A stretch of DNA of 64,000 nucleotides from Paenibacillus aceti (GTDB lineage: Bacteria > Bacillota > Bacilli > Paenibacillales > Paenibacillaceae), in contig NZ_KZ987724.1 of assembly GCF_003614185.1 (NCBI RefSeq), forward strand, positions 830,771-894,770. Direction: 5' to 3'. The position numbers were made by a program, and so were the translations under genes. Positions 27,633-37,766 of this stretch are shown here, piece after piece (positions within the stretch are counted from its first letter, which is position 1; every line of letters begins with the position of its first letter). The notes below the pieces were generated by a model. The model was not told the DNA's origin. It did no database searches and was given only the letters and a program-made list of their open reading frames with translations.

Positions 27633-28532
27633 ATGCTGACCGGTCTTACAATTGTTTTTTTGGGTGGAGATGCTCGGCAGGTCGAGGTGATCAACAAATG
27701 TATTGAATTGGATGCTACGGTTCGATTGATCGGCTTCGATCAGCTGGAGAATCCGCCTGCCGGCGCGAAGCATGAAGCATTGTCTGCCGCGGCTCTGCAA
27801 GAGGCGGATATTATCGTGATGCCGGTGATTGGCTGTGAAGACAATGGCGTGATTGCCGCGCCGTTCGGAAGCGGAGATTTGGTGATGAAGCAGGAGCTGT
27901 TCATGGCTATAAGGGAGGGAGCCCTAGTATACACGGGCATGGCCAAGAGCTTGCTGAGGCGGATGAGTAATGACTATCGATTCCGTCTGATTGAACTGCT
28001 CGACCGCGACGATGTAGCGATATACAATTCGATCCCGACAGCTGAGGGTGCCATCATGATGGCGATCCAGAATACCGATATTACCATCCACGGCTCTAAC
28101 TGTATCGTACTGGGAATGGGGAGAACAGGCTTCACACTGGCGAAGACTTTGCAGGGTTTAGGGGCAAAAGTTCGGGTAGGCGTACGCAAGGAAGCGGATA
28201 TTGCGAGAGCTGCTGTCATGGGCTGGGAGCCTTTTATGACAAGGGATTTGACCGCTTACACAGGCGAAATTGACTTGATTTTTAACACGATACCGACTAT
28301 GATAGTCACAGCGCAAATCATCTCAAAATTGCCCAGAAGGACGGTCATTATCGACCTTGCCTCAGCTCCTGGCGGAACGGATTTCCGTTTTGCCGAGAAG
28401 CGCGGAATCAAGGCGCTCCTTGCTCCCGGTTTACCTGGAATTGTCGCTCCCAAAACGGCTGGAATTATTATAGGCAACACGTTGTGTCAGTCGATTATGG
28501 AAGAGTTCCATTTACGGGGGGATGAAGATTGA
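27633..28532 (+). CDS. dpaA: Dipicolinate synthase subunit A
   Basis: With DpaB it makes dipicolinic acid from (4S)-4-hydroxy-2,3,4,5-tetrahydrodipicolinate in the mother cell during late sporulation (SpoVFA). The 299-residue protein has an N-terminal domain (IVFLGGDARQVEVI) and a Rossmann NAD(P) segment (CIVLGMGRTGFTLAKTLQGLGAKVRVG), followed by DLIFNTIPTM and IDLASAPGGTDF. ATG 27633 is taken because GGGAGGAG ends 10 bp upstream. It overlaps dpaB by 4 bp. A sigma-K-like promoter and the 187-bp element lie upstream. Confidence 0.95.
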   Translation: MLTGLTIVFLGGDARQVEVINKCIELDATVRLIGFDQLENPPAGAKHEALSAAALQEADIIVMPVIGCEDNGVIAAPFGSGDLVMKQELFMAIREGALVYTGMAKSLLRRMSNDYRFRLIELLDRDDVAIYNSIPTAEGAIMMAIQNTDITIHGSNCIVLGMGRTGFTLAKTLQGLGAKVRVGVRKEADIARAAVMGWEPFMTRDLTAYTGEIDLIFNTIPTMIVTAQIISKLPRRTVIIDLASAPGGTDFRFAEKRGIKALLAPGLPGIVAPKTAGIIIGNTLCQSIMEEFHLRGDED

Positions 28533-29122
28533 ATTGGCAGGGGATAACGGTAGGTTATGCGGTAACAGGCTCGCATTGCACGCTTGCTGAGGTGATGCCG
28601 CAGATCCAACGTTTTGTAGATGATGGGGCTAAGGTGGTTCCGATTGTATCTCAATCGGTATTAACGACGGATACTCGTTTTGGCAAGTCGGAAGATTGGC
28701 AGAAGCAGCTGAAGGATATTACCGGAAACGATATTATCGCTTCAATTGTAGATGCCGAGCCGCTCGGACCTAAGAAATTACTTGATATTATGGTTATCGC
28801 TCCTTGCACGGGAACTACAACCAGCAAGCTTGCGAATGCGGTAACGGACAGCCCGGTTCTAATGGCGGCAAAAGCGCAAATGCGTAATGGCCGCCCGCTC
28901 GTGGTCGCCATATCTACGAATGACGGCCTTGGCTTTAATCTGGCGAATATCGCTAAGCTTATTATTGCGAAGAATATATACTTCGTTCCATTCGGCCAGG
29001 ATAATCCGACGGAGAAGCCGAATTCTCTGGTAGCGCGGATGGATCTTGTTCCTGAAGCCTGCCTTGCGGCGCTGGAGGGCAAGCAATTGCAGCCCCTTAT
29101 CATAGAACGCTATAGATCATAA
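28529..29122 (+). CDS. dpaB: Dipicolinate synthase subunit B
   Basis: Flavoprotein-fold subunit (SpoVFB) of dipicolinate synthase, 197 residues. The features GYAVTGSHCTLAEVMPQI, IAPCTGTTTSKLANAVTDSPVLMAAKAQMR and VPFGQDNPTEKPNSLVARMD match the flavoprotein family used by DpaB. The start is TTG 28529 behind GGGGGG, inside the dpaA stop. The next gene is 349 bp away, unlike the compact order in related genomes where asd commonly follows. Confidence 0.95.
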   Translation: MNWQGITVGYAVTGSHCTLAEVMPQIQRFVDDGAKVVPIVSQSVLTTDTRFGKSEDWQKQLKDITGNDIIASIVDAEPLGPKKLLDIMVIAPCTGTTTSKLANAVTDSPVLMAAKAQMRNGRPLVVAISTNDGLGFNLANIAKLIIAKNIYFVPFGQDNPTEKPNSLVARMDLVPEACLAALEGKQLQPLIIERYRS

Positions 29123-29244
29123 TTCACAGAGCTCTGCTTCATTATCGTATATAGTTGATAAGAGAAGGGAAGACGCGCCAGATGAACGGTGTTCATGGAC
29201 ATTAAGCGTCTGTCTATGCGAGCTAGCTGAGATGATGAACCTGG

Positions 29245-29394
29245 ATGAAAGTGAGAAGTAGCTGTCCGATGCACCGGGTGTTACGCTTGCCATTGAACCG
29301 ACGAACGCGAAGCGATCCTCTGGCCACTGAAACTGCCGACAAGACGGAGATATTGATGGATAGGCCGTATCTTGTTGTGATTTTAGCAGAATAA
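29245..29394 (+). pseudogene. Decayed reading-frame remnants between dpaB and dapG
   Basis: The 349-bp gap holds no intact gene. A 49-codon frame from ATG 29245 ends with DRPYLVVILAE; an overlapping frame encodes LSDAPGVTLAIEPTNAK. Together they vaguely recall the C-terminal blocks of serpins, with a frameshift between them, but the similarity is weak. An asd gene, often found here in related genomes, is absent. A hairpin CGGAATAAAG-5 nt-CTTTACTCCG lies at 29424-29448, just before dapG. Confidence 0.2.
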
Positions 29395-29471
29395 AACTTG
29401 ATTCGATAACAACCTAGAACTTCGGAATAAAGTCAAGCTTTACTCCGCATACGTAAATTGGAGGAATACCG

Positions 29472-30692
29472 ATGCGCATCTTAGTGCAAAAATTCGGTGG
29501 CACTTCTCTCTCCACTCCGGAGGCAAGAGATTATGTCATCTCACATATCCGCCGGGAACTGTCTAACGGTTTCCGGCTCGTCGTTGTGGTGTCAGCGATG
29601 GGTAGAAAAGGCGATCCCTACGCTACCGACACCCTTCTTGATCTTATCGCCGGCGGCGGTGGAAGCTTGGAGCCGCGGGAACAGGATCTGCTCCTCGCCT
29701 GCGGGGAAATGATCTCCGCCTCCATGCTGAGCAGTCTGCTTAATCGAGAATCGATCTCTTCCGTCGTACTGACGGGGGCGCAGGCGGGCTTCCGCACAGA
29801 CAGCCACTATGGAAATGCGAGGATTCTCGATATCGTTCCTACCCGGGTGCTCGAGCAGCTGGAACAGAAGGATGTAGTGATCGTGACCGGGTTTCAGGGG
29901 CAGAATCAGATCGGTGATTTCACAACGCTGGGCCGCGGTGGCAGCGATACATCGGCAACGGCGCTGGGTGCGGCGCTTCATGCAGAAATGGTCGATATTT
30001 ATACCGATGTCAATGGTATTCTTACAGCGGACCCGAGAATTGTTGAAGACGCACGGCAGCTTGATTATGTGAGCTACGCCGAAATTTGCAATATGGCCCA
30101 TCAAGGGGCCAAAGTGATTCATCCGAGAGCTGTCGAAATTGCTATGCAGTCCGGTATTCCTGTGAGGGTCCGTTCTACTTTCTCGGAGAGCGAAGGGACG
30201 CTCGTTGCGAATCCGGAAGGATTTAAGGATGTACAGCTCGGAATTCTGGACCGCTATGTTACCGGTATTGCCTATGTAGCCAATGTGACCCAGATCAAGG
30301 TCGATGCTACGGACAATAATAAGGAACATCTGCAACTGCAGGTGTTCAAGGCTATGGCTGAGAATGCCATCAGCGTCGATTTTATTAATGTTACCCCTTC
30401 GGGAGTCGTTTATACGGTGTTCGACTATGATTCAGACAAGGCGATCGAAGTGCTGCAGCAGCTGGAACTTAAGCCGAATGTGCTGACGGGCTGCGCCAAA
30501 GTCTCTGTGATTGGCGGAGGGATTAACGGCGTTCCGGGCATTATGGCCAAGATCGTCGAGGCCTTGGCGGAACAGAACATCCAAATTCTGCAATCTGCGG
30601 ACTCGAATACGACGATTTGGGTACTGGTCAATAAAGACGACATGGCGGCGGCATTACGTGCTCTGCATACGAAGTTTGAATTAGGGCGATAG
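29472..30692 (+). CDS. dapG: Aspartate kinase, DapG-type
   Basis: Phosphorylates aspartate, the first step toward diaminopimelate, lysine and dipicolinate. The 406-residue sequence has the kinase start VQKFGGTSLSTPEAR, the substrate segment TLGRGGSDTSATALGAAL, DVNGILTADPR and HPRAVEIAMQSGIPVRVRS, then two ACT domains in the last ~140 residues. B. subtilis DapG is the diaminopimelate-inhibited isozyme next to dapA; assignment here is by the same neighbourhood. ATG 29472 follows GGAGG at 29460. Confidence 0.93.
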   Translation: MRILVQKFGGTSLSTPEARDYVISHIRRELSNGFRLVVVVSAMGRKGDPYATDTLLDLIAGGGGSLEPREQDLLLACGEMISASMLSSLLNRESISSVVLTGAQAGFRTDSHYGNARILDIVPTRVLEQLEQKDVVIVTGFQGQNQIGDFTTLGRGGSDTSATALGAALHAEMVDIYTDVNGILTADPRIVEDARQLDYVSYAEICNMAHQGAKVIHPRAVEIAMQSGIPVRVRSTFSESEGTLVANPEGFKDVQLGILDRYVTGIAYVANVTQIKVDATDNNKEHLQLQVFKAMAENAISVDFINVTPSGVVYTVFDYDSDKAIEVLQQLELKPNVLTGCAKVSVIGGGINGVPGIMAKIVEALAEQNIQILQSADSNTTIWVLVNKDDMAAALRALHTKFELGR

Positions 30693-30750
30693 AAGTTAGA
30701 GCTATTATCTTATGGACTTATTGACTCAAGGAATGAAGGAGGAGACAAGG

Positions 30751-31614
30751 ATGGATTTCGGTAGATTGATTACAGCGATGGTAACACCGTTCGATGAGCA
30801 GGAACGGATTAACTGGGGCGAGACGGCTCGTCTGATCGATTATCTTATTGAAGAACAGAAGTCCGATAGCTTGGTTGTATGTGGTACGACCGGGGAGTCT
30901 CCAACATTATCAGATGAAGAAAAGCTGGAATTATTCCGTTTCGCAGTGGAACATGCGGCGGGAAGATGCAAAGTAATTGCCGGGACGGGAAGCAATAATA
31001 CGGCCCATTCCATCCATTTATCCAAAGAGGCGGAGAAGACGGGAGTGGATGGACTGCTGCTGGTCGCTCCTTATTATAATAAGCCTTCGCAGGAAGGACT
31101 CTATCGTCATTTCTCGACGATTGCGGCTACTACCTCGTTGCCGATTATGCTATACAACGTTCCAAGCCGTACGATGATCAGCCTTAGTGCGGAGACGACG
31201 CTTAGATTGGCACAGATTCCTAATATCGTGGCCACGAAGGAATGCGCGCCTCTGAATCAAGTAGCTGAGGTGGCGGGAGCGGCTCCTGCCGGATTCAGAG
31301 TATACTCCGGCGATGACTCGGCAGCGCTTCCAGCTATAGCCGTCGGAGCTCATGGCGTTGTCAGCGTAGCGAGCCATATTATCGGCAGCCCGATGAAGGA
31401 AATGATCACCAGCTTCCTGGCAGGAAGAGTTGGCGAAGCAGCGAAGCTGCATCAGAAATTGCTGCCGATCTTTAAGGGGTTGTTCGAATGTCCAAATCCG
31501 GTTGCCGTGAAATATGCGCTTACCCAACAGGGCTATTCGGTCGGGTCTGTACGCCTGCCGTTGATTCCCCCGACAGAAGCAGAAGCGGAGCGGATAAAGA
31601 AGCTGCTTGACTAA
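30751..31614 (+). CDS. dapA: 4-hydroxy-tetrahydrodipicolinate synthase
   Basis: Condenses pyruvate with aspartate semialdehyde. The 287-residue protein has GTTGESPTLSDEEK, the tyrosine motif LYNVPSRTMI, the Schiff-base lysine in IPNIVATKECA and YSGDDSAALPAIAVGAHGVVSVASH. The start is ATG 30751 after AAGGAGGAGA; the ATG at 30712 is too far upstream of that site. It supplies the substrate of both lysine synthesis and DpaAB. A perfect terminator follows. Confidence 0.97.
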   Translation: MDFGRLITAMVTPFDEQERINWGETARLIDYLIEEQKSDSLVVCGTTGESPTLSDEEKLELFRFAVEHAAGRCKVIAGTGSNNTAHSIHLSKEAEKTGVDGLLLVAPYYNKPSQEGLYRHFSTIAATTSLPIMLYNVPSRTMISLSAETTLRLAQIPNIVATKECAPLNQVAEVAGAAPAGFRVYSGDDSAALPAIAVGAHGVVSVASHIIGSPMKEMITSFLAGRVGEAAKLHQKLLPIFKGLFECPNPVAVKYALTQQGYSVGSVRLPLIPPTEAEAERIKKLLD

Positions 31615-31646
31615 ATTCCAGACAGCCAAATTTATGATACTTAACC

Positions 31647-31684
31647 ATAAACCGATGCCATTATTAAGGCATCGGTTTATTTGT
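31647..31684 (+). terminator. Terminator after dapA
   Basis: A perfect 13-bp stem ATAAACCGATGCC-8 nt-GGCATCGGTTTAT followed by TTGTTG. Confidence 0.85.
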
Positions 31685-31722
31685 TGTGGAGCAATGTAGA
31701 CATATGTGGAATAACGGCTGAC

Positions 31723-31752
31723 TTGTTTTTTATCTTTTTAATCATGTATAAT
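31723..31752 (+). promoter_or_regulatory. Sigma-A promoter of the RNase J gene
   Basis: TTGTTT (31723-31728), 18 bp, perfect TATAAT (31747-31752), giving a leader of about 115 nt. Confidence 0.6.
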
Positions 31753-31876
31753 GGATTTCAAGTGACTGGGTGCGGTTAAGTTTTTTATAGTTTTATTTAA
31801 ATGAGCACTGATCGGGTGCATAACAACAAAATTCAAAATTTATGACGTCCAAACAAATTAGGAGGGTTAGATTCAC

Positions 31877-33556
31877 TTGTCCAAAAAAATGAATAATGAT
31901 AAACTGATGATCTTTGCGCTGGGCGGCGTGGCAGAAATCGGGAAGAACATGTATGCCGTTCAATATGCCAATGATATCGTAGTTATCGATGCCGGTTTAA
32001 AATTTCCGGAGGAAGATATGCTTGGCATTGACATCGTCATTCCTGATATCACTTACTTGACGGAGAACCGTGATAAAGTAAGGGGTATTCTGCTTACCCA
32101 TGGCCATGAAGATCATATCGGAGGCTTGCCTTACGTTCTCAAGAATTTGAATGTGCCGGTATACGGTACCAAATTGACCTTGGGTCTGGTGGAGAACAAG
32201 CTGAAGGAAGCAGGGCTGCTAGGCGAGACGAAACGTATTCTTATCAACGCAGATTCTGAGGTTCAATTAGGATCGACGATGAAGGCTACGTTCTTCAGAA
32301 CGAACCACAGTATTCCTGATTCCGTAGGGATTTGCATCGAGACGCCGGAAGGCAATGTCGTGCATACCGGGGACTTCAAATTCGATCACACGCCGGTGAA
32401 TAATCAGTTTGCCGATCTGCATCGGATGGGCGAAATTGGTAAGAGCGGAGTGCTTGCTCTATTATCGGATAGTACGAATGCGGAGAGACCAGGCTTCACG
32501 CCTTCGGAGAAGAATGTCGGCATCGTGCTGGACGATATATTCAGTAAGGCGGAGCAACGGGTAGTCGTAGCTACCTTCGCTTCCAATGTTCACCGGATTC
32601 AGCAGGTTATCGATGCTGCTTACACGACGGGGCGCAAGGTGACGATTATCGGGCGCAGCATGGTTAATGTCGTATCCATCGCGTCTGAGCTTGGCTACCT
32701 GAACGTTCCTGATGGCTTATTGATCGAGCCGGATGAAGTTAACAAAATAGCAGGGGATCGCGTAGTTATCCTCTGTACAGGCAGTCAGGGTGAGCCGATG
32801 TCCGCTTTAACGCGGATGGCGCGGTCGACGCATCGCAAGGTCGATATTTTGCCAGGGGATACGGTTATCATCGCTGCTACTCCAGTACCTGGAAATGAGA
32901 AATATGTAGGTAGAACGATTGATGAGCTGTTCCGCTTAGGTGCGGAAGTTATATATAGCGGTTCGAATTCCGGGGTGCACGTATCTGGTCACGGCAGTCA
33001 GGAAGAATTGAAGCTGATGCTGAACTTGATGCGTCCGAAGTATTTTATCCCTATTCACGGTGAATATCGGATGCTGCGCAAACACGCTTTGCTTGGTCAA
33101 TCCGTAGGTGTTGAACCTGACGATATATTCCTGGTCGATATCGGGGATGTCATCGAGATCCAGAATGGTGTAGCCCGTAAGAGCGGCAAGGTGCCATCCG
33201 GCAATGTACTGATTGATGGACTCGGCGTAGGGGATGTAGGTAATATCGTCCTGCGTGACCGCAAGTTGCTGTCTCAAGACGGAATTCTCGTCGTGGTTGT
33301 GACTCTTAGCAAGCAGGATGGCACAATCGTGTCCGGCCCGGATATTATTTCCAGAGGCTTTGTGTATGTTCGTGAATCGGAAGGTCTCCTGGAAGAAGCA
33401 AACCGGATCGTCTCCAGCACCTTGGAGAAATTAATGAGCGAGAATGTAAATGAGTGGGCTTCGCTCAAGACCGGTGTCAAGGATGCGCTCGGACGCTTCT
33501 TGTACGAACAGACTCGCCGCAGACCGATGATTTTGCCAATCATCATGGAAGTATAA
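31877..33556 (+). CDS. rnjB: Ribonuclease J
   Basis: Metallo-beta-lactamase/beta-CASP nuclease with 5'-to-3' exonuclease and endonuclease activity in RNA decay and maturation. The 559-residue protein shows LTHGHEDHIGGLPY, HTGDFKFDHTPV, the beta-CASP segment VATFASNVHRIQQVID, IIGRSMVN, GSNSGVHVSGHGSQEELKLML and PIHGEYRML. Start is TTG 31877 ten bases after AGGAGGG. The symbol rnjB is given because in B. subtilis the paralogue next to dapA is RNase J2; sequence alone does not separate J1 from J2. Confidence 0.9.
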   Translation: MSKKMNNDKLMIFALGGVAEIGKNMYAVQYANDIVVIDAGLKFPEEDMLGIDIVIPDITYLTENRDKVRGILLTHGHEDHIGGLPYVLKNLNVPVYGTKLTLGLVENKLKEAGLLGETKRILINADSEVQLGSTMKATFFRTNHSIPDSVGICIETPEGNVVHTGDFKFDHTPVNNQFADLHRMGEIGKSGVLALLSDSTNAERPGFTPSEKNVGIVLDDIFSKAEQRVVVATFASNVHRIQQVIDAAYTTGRKVTIIGRSMVNVVSIASELGYLNVPDGLLIEPDEVNKIAGDRVVILCTGSQGEPMSALTRMARSTHRKVDILPGDTVIIAATPVPGNEKYVGRTIDELFRLGAEVIYSGSNSGVHVSGHGSQEELKLMLNLMRPKYFIPIHGEYRMLRKHALLGQSVGVEPDDIFLVDIGDVIEIQNGVARKSGKVPSGNVLIDGLGVGDVGNIVLRDRKLLSQDGILVVVVTLSKQDGTIVSGPDIISRGFVYVRESEGLLEEANRIVSSTLEKLMSENVNEWASLKTGVKDALGRFLYEQTRRRPMILPIIMEV

Positions 33557-33618
33557 TATTAGCGTAAACCATATAGCATAGACAAACGAATAAATTTAGA
33601 TTGTATAGGCACACAGTC

Positions 33619-33672
33619 GCCTCTCTCCCAAAGGTAATATTGGACGGTTCCCGTGGGAGGGGGGCTTTTTTT
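33619..33672 (+). terminator. Terminator after rnjB
   Basis: GCCTCTCTCCCA pairs with TGGGAGGGGGGC across a 23-nt loop and is followed by TTTTTTT. Confidence 0.8.
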
Positions 33673-33795
33673 GCGTTGTATGGCTCTTTGTGTTATGGCA
33701 CTTCTGTATAGAGGCGTGAAGGATATCGGCATACTAAGCTTTATGGACATACAGTCAGATCATAGACTCAATGAGTCGGAAGGAAGTGTGCTGTA

Positions 33796-34602
33796 ATGAA
33801 TAAACAGAAAGATTCAGATTCAGTGAAGCAGAGCAAGCAGGAAATGGGCTCAGAGACAAAACCTAGCGCGCAGCCTGAGGTTCAGCCCGAAGCTCAGCCA
33901 GCTCCAGCTGACAAGCAGCAACCGGATGTAACCGCCTTGATTCAGCAGCTAGGGCAGACGGCTGTACCTACGCCGGGAGAATCCAATATTTATTGCCTGA
34001 CGATTATCGGTCAGATCGAGGGTCATTTGGTGCTGCCTCCCCAGAACAAGACGACTAAATATGAGCACTTAATTCCGCAATTGGTGGCCGCCGAACAGAA
34101 TCCGAAAATCGAAGGGCTGCTGATTATTTTGAATACAGTGGGTGGTGATGTGGAGGCAGGGCTGGCGATCGCCGAGATGATCTCCTCATTGACAAAGCCT
34201 ACGGTAACGGTTGTGATCGGTGGGGGGCACAGTATCGGCGTGCCTATTGCCGTGGCCTCCAAATATTCGCTAATCGCCGAGAGCGCGACGATGACCATTC
34301 ATCCGATCCGAATGACTGGACTGGTGATCGGTGTGCCGCAGACTTTTGAATATATTGAGAAAATGCAGGAGCGCGTAGTGCGGTTCGTGACCTCGCATTC
34401 TCGTATTAGCGAACAGTTGTTCAAGGAGCTGATGTTCAAGACTGGGGAGCTTAATCGGGATATCGGGACATCGGTCGGGGGAAATGATGCGGTGAAATAC
34501 GGTCTGATCGATGCGGTCGGTGGCATTGGAGAAGGCTTGCTTCAATTGAATAACTTGATTGATTCGCGAAGGAAGAATGCCGAGGGAGGGACGATGCAAT
34601 GA
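33796..34602 (+). CDS. tepA: TepA/ClpP-like serine protease
   Basis: A ClpP-fold protein of 268 residues, related to TepA of B. subtilis, linked to protein export and, in some reports, to degradation of spore small acid-soluble proteins. A Q/P/A-rich N-terminal stretch (residues ~10-50) precedes the ClpP core: [22 protein letters not shown], the nucleophile serine in [14 protein letters not shown] and the histidine in [13 protein letters not shown] 33796 follows GGAAGTG weakly. It overlaps ylzJ by 4 bp. An imperfect sigma-G-like sequence lies upstream but its spacer is 19 bp. Confidence 0.88.
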   Translation: MNKQKDSDSVKQSKQEMGSETKPSAQPEVQPEAQPAPADKQQPDVTALIQQLGQTAVPTPGESNIYCLTIIGQIEGHLVLPPQNKTTKYEHLIPQLVAAEQNPKIEGLLIILNTVGGDVEAGLAIAEMISSLTKPTVTVVIGGGHSIGVPIAVASKYSLIAESATMTIHPIRMTGLVIGVPQTFEYIEKMQERVVRFVTSHSRISEQLFKELMFKTGELNRDIGTSVGGNDAVKYGLIDAVGGIGEGLLQLNNLIDSRRKNAEGGTMQ

Positions 34603-34823
34603 CGCACTATACGATTATTCCGGAGGAAGAATATTGGGCGCAGCCTGAGGTTCAGGAGACGTACACGGAAATTGAAATGGGAGGCATTCTGATGCAGGTG
34701 CGGATGGAGCCGGGTAACCGGGCCACGATCATCAGGCTGCTGCGATGCAGTCTTGATGATTATTTGAATCCAATGCTCTCCCCCGGACAGCAGATCGTTT
34801 ATATGCCAGTGTTGTTAAACTGA
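34599..34823 (+). CDS. ylzJ: YlzJ-like small protein
   Basis: A 74-residue protein of unknown function found between tepA and spoIIIE in Bacilli. Visible features: [18 protein letters not shown], an acidic first half and [20 protein letters not shown]. The start overlaps the tepA stop (ATGA), so translation is coupled. No membrane segment or known motif is seen; the assignment rests on synteny and general likeness to the YlzJ family. Confidence 0.8.
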   Translation: MTHYTIIPEEEYWAQPEVQETYTEIEMGGILMQVRMEPGNRATIIRLLRCSLDDYLNPMLSPGQQIVYMPVLLN

Positions 34824-34952
34824 GTTTTCACCCCGGGGCATGTGTGTGGACGGGACATAGGCAGATACTTCTCCGCGAATAACGCCGTAAAGAAAGGTTA
34901 CGGGTATACCCGGTGAATATGGTATAATATTCATCTGGGGGGTGTTCCTGTT

Positions 34953-37637
34953 TTGGCAAAAAAACGGAAGAAAAAGAAGACTGCTGCGATAGGCAGCCTG
35001 CTTAAATATGAAATATATGGGATCATCCTGATTACATTGTCAATTATAGCGCTGTCTGGCGAGGCCGCCGTGGGCAGAACTTTATCTAAAATGTCGGCGC
35101 TCTTGCTGGGCAAGTTCTATTTTGTTATTCCTTTAATCGGTGTATATGTTGGACTAGCAGTTATGATCAATCGCAAGTGGCCATCGCGCTGGACGGCAAG
35201 ACGGAGCGGGATTGTTCTTACTGTGCTTGCGCTCGTTCTGATGAGCACTATTATATCTATGCATCAACGACTGGAGCCGGTAGTCCCGATGACCTTCAGC
35301 AATATTCTGAAGCAGATTCATCTTGACTTGCGAACCGCATTGTTCCAGCCGTCGACAATGGATATGGGCTTCAGCATTATCAACTTGAATATTAGCGGAG
35401 GCTATATTGGCGGTATCGAGTTTGCCCTGCTCTTTTCCCTATTCGGGATGGCTGGGGCTACGCTGATTATGATCGTTATGCTAGCGATCAGCTTCATGCT
35501 GGTTACAGGCTTGTCCTACGTGGATATTATTCGTCTTGTACGCAGCAAGCTGGGAGAACTGGGCAGACAAATGGGGCAGAAGGTGCGTATGCTGCGTCCC
35601 GTTCCTGTGAAGAATCGAAGCCGCCAAGTGAATAAACCGGTAGCGGCGGTAACCGATGATGTTGAAGAAGATGAGCTACTATATTCTCACGCTGAGACGG
35701 AGCAGATCTCTCTTAATCAATCGGAAAAGAATTCGAAGCCGCAGAAGTCGCCATTGAAATCGGTTCTGTTTCAACTCTTCGGCTTTAAGGGGGCAGCAGG
35801 CAAGGCTGTGACGGCACCGGAGAATGACTTCGATGAAGAAGTTCTGGAAGGAGCTCAGGGAGCGGAGCCTGCACAAGGCATTAACTGGAATGAATTGAAG
35901 TATCAGTCCAGTGACCCTCGTTCGGAGGAGGAGCGAGGTCCGATTATCCGCGACTTCTTCGATAATATCCAGCGTGAGACCAGTCTTCATGATGGAGATC
36001 TAGATGAAGAGATGGAGGAGTACCCTATCCACGGGATGGACTGGTCGGAAGAAGAGACTCCGATACCAGACGGTTCCAGCGATGAGGGTATCATTGCAAG
36101 CGAAGAGGACGGAACCGATGCGGAGGGGACGATAGAAGAAGGCTCAAATGCGTCCGCGGAAGGAGAAACAGCGGAGGCAGAGGCAGCACCACCGCCGAAA
36201 CCTGCGCCGAAGCCATATAAATTGCCATCCTTCCGTTTACTGGCGAAGCCGGCAGGGGCAGGAAAATCCGGAGATCAGGCGGATTATATGCAGACTGCTC
36301 GCAAGCTGGAGGCTACGCTCGAGAGCTTCGGGGTGCGTGCGCGCGTGCTTGAGGTTGTAAGGGGACCAGCGGTGACCCGTTACGAAGTGCAGCCGGATAT
36401 CGGCGTGAAGGTGAGCAAGATCGTCAATCTGACGGATGATATAGCTCTTGCCCTCGCAGCCAAGGATATTCGGATGGAAGCGCCGATTCCCGGAAAATCG
36501 GCAATCGGGATCGAAGTGCCGAATAATGAAGTCTCGCTCGTTACGATGCGCGAAGTGATGGAGACCCCTACCTTCGTGAACTCGGAGGCTCGACTTACTA
36601 TTGCATTTGGTCGTGATATATCGGGGCAGACGATCGTCGGCAACCTGGCGAAGATGCCGCATTTGCTCGTAGCTGGTGCGACCGGCTCGGGGAAATCAGT
36701 CTGTATTAACGGGATTATCACGAGTATTCTATACAAAGCGAAGCCGGATGAAGTCAAATTCATGATGGTCGATCCGAAGATGGTCGAGCTGAATGTCTAT
36801 AACGGAATTCCGCATCTGCTGACTCCGGTCGTTACAGATCCACGCCGGGCTTCGCTGGCGCTGAAGAAGATCGTCGTCGAGATGGAGAAGCGTTATGAGC
36901 TGTTCTCGAAATCCGGCGCCCGTAACATTGAAGGCTATAACCATATGGTGCAAGATAATCCAGAGGCGGTACTGCCGTATATCGTTGTCATCGTGGACGA
37001 GCTGGCGGATCTGATGATGGTCGCGGCCCATGATGTCGAGGACGCCATTGCCCGTCTCGCCCAAATGGCGCGGGCCGCCGGTATTCATTTGATTATCGCT
37101 ACACAGCGACCTTCGGTGGATGTCATCACCGGTGTCATTAAAGCGAATATCCCGTCGCGGATCGCCTTCGGCGTCTCGTCACAGGTCGATTCCCGCACTA
37201 TTCTGGACATGGCTGGCGCTGAGAAATTGCTCGGACGCGGCGATATGCTCTATATGCCGATGGGCGCATCGAAGCCGATCCGTGTCCAAGGCGCGTTCAT
37301 GAGCGATCAGGAAGTCGAGACGATCGTCTCCTATGTAAGGAGCCAGGGCCAGGCTGAATATGACGAGAGTCTGGTACCGGAAATCGATGAGGAGTCGACG
37401 GAGCCGGAAGAGGTGCTTGATGAATTGTATGATCAGGCCGTGCAGATTGTACTGGAAGCCAAGCAGGCCTCCGTGTCCTTGCTGCAGCGGCGGATGCGCA
37501 TCGGATATACCCGGGCGGCAAGATTGATCGACTCGATGGAAGCGCGCGGGATCGTAGGCCCTTATGAAGGAAGCAAGCCGCGTGAGGTGCTGATCACAAT
37601 GGAGCAATTTAAAATGAATAACAAAATTTCATCCTAA
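34953..37637 (+). CDS. spoIIIE: DNA translocase SpoIIIE/FtsK
   Basis: Septum-anchored DNA pump that moves the chromosome into the forespore. The 894-residue protein has an N-terminal membrane domain with about four helices (residues ~15-190), a long acidic linker rich in D/E/S (~220-415), then the FtsK motor with Walker [13 protein letters not shown], Walker [40 protein letters not shown], and a C-terminal gamma winged helix ([21 protein letters not shown]). The linker makes it ~100 residues longer than B. subtilis SpoIIIE. Start is TTG 34953 behind GGGGGGTG; a TATAAT at 34923-34928 lies very close upstream. Confidence 0.95.
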   Translation: MAKKRKKKKTAAIGSLLKYEIYGIILITLSIIALSGEAAVGRTLSKMSALLLGKFYFVIPLIGVYVGLAVMINRKWPSRWTARRSGIVLTVLALVLMSTIISMHQRLEPVVPMTFSNILKQIHLDLRTALFQPSTMDMGFSIINLNISGGYIGGIEFALLFSLFGMAGATLIMIVMLAISFMLVTGLSYVDIIRLVRSKLGELGRQMGQKVRMLRPVPVKNRSRQVNKPVAAVTDDVEEDELLYSHAETEQISLNQSEKNSKPQKSPLKSVLFQLFGFKGAAGKAVTAPENDFDEEVLEGAQGAEPAQGINWNELKYQSSDPRSEEERGPIIRDFFDNIQRETSLHDGDLDEEMEEYPIHGMDWSEEETPIPDGSSDEGIIASEEDGTDAEGTIEEGSNASAEGETAEAEAAPPPKPAPKPYKLPSFRLLAKPAGAGKSGDQADYMQTARKLEATLESFGVRARVLEVVRGPAVTRYEVQPDIGVKVSKIVNLTDDIALALAAKDIRMEAPIPGKSAIGIEVPNNEVSLVTMREVMETPTFVNSEARLTIAFGRDISGQTIVGNLAKMPHLLVAGATGSGKSVCINGIITSILYKAKPDEVKFMMVDPKMVELNVYNGIPHLLTPVVTDPRRASLALKKIVVEMEKRYELFSKSGARNIEGYNHMVQDNPEAVLPYIVVIVDELADLMMVAAHDVEDAIARLAQMARAAGIHLIIATQRPSVDVITGVIKANIPSRIAFGVSSQVDSRTILDMAGAEKLLGRGDMLYMPMGASKPIRVQGAFMSDQEVETIVSYVRSQGQAEYDESLVPEIDEESTEPEEVLDELYDQAVQIVLEAKQASVSLLQRRMRIGYTRAARLIDSMEARGIVGPYEGSKPREVLITMEQFKMNNKISS

Positions 37638-37648
37638 TCATTCAAAGC

Positions 37649-37684
37649 AGACGGAGCAAATTTGCTTCGTCTCTACCTTTTTTG
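37649..37684 (+). terminator. Terminator after spoIIIE
   Basis: AGACGGAGCAAA-TTTGCTTCGTCT is a near-perfect palindrome, followed after CTACC by a run of T. Confidence 0.65.
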
Positions 37685-37687
37685 GAG

Positions 37688-37718
37688 TGCATAGGAAGTG
37701 GCAGGGCTTGTCATACTA
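37688..37718 (+). promoter_or_regulatory. Sigma-G promoter of sleB
   Basis: TGCATA (37688-37693), 18 bp, CATACTA (37712-37718). Both hexamers and the spacing match the forespore sigma-G consensus, as expected for a cortex hydrolase gene. It lies 48 bp before the chosen start. Confidence 0.75.
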
Positions 37719-37766
37719 AAGTCAACCATCCATGTTAATCCACAACAGAAAGGTAGAGCTAAACGA

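Noticed and set aside
29245-29394. Serpin C-terminal remnant
   Set aside because: Only short, loose resemblance (DRPYLVVI, SDAPGVTL) in two different frames; too weak to name the gene.
29123-29471. Lysine riboswitch before dapG
   Set aside because: None of the conserved core segments of the L-box were found in the gap.
33705-33736. Sigma-G-like TGTATA and CATACTA before tepA
   Set aside because: The spacer is 19 bp, longer than the usual 17-18, and no further evidence favours it.
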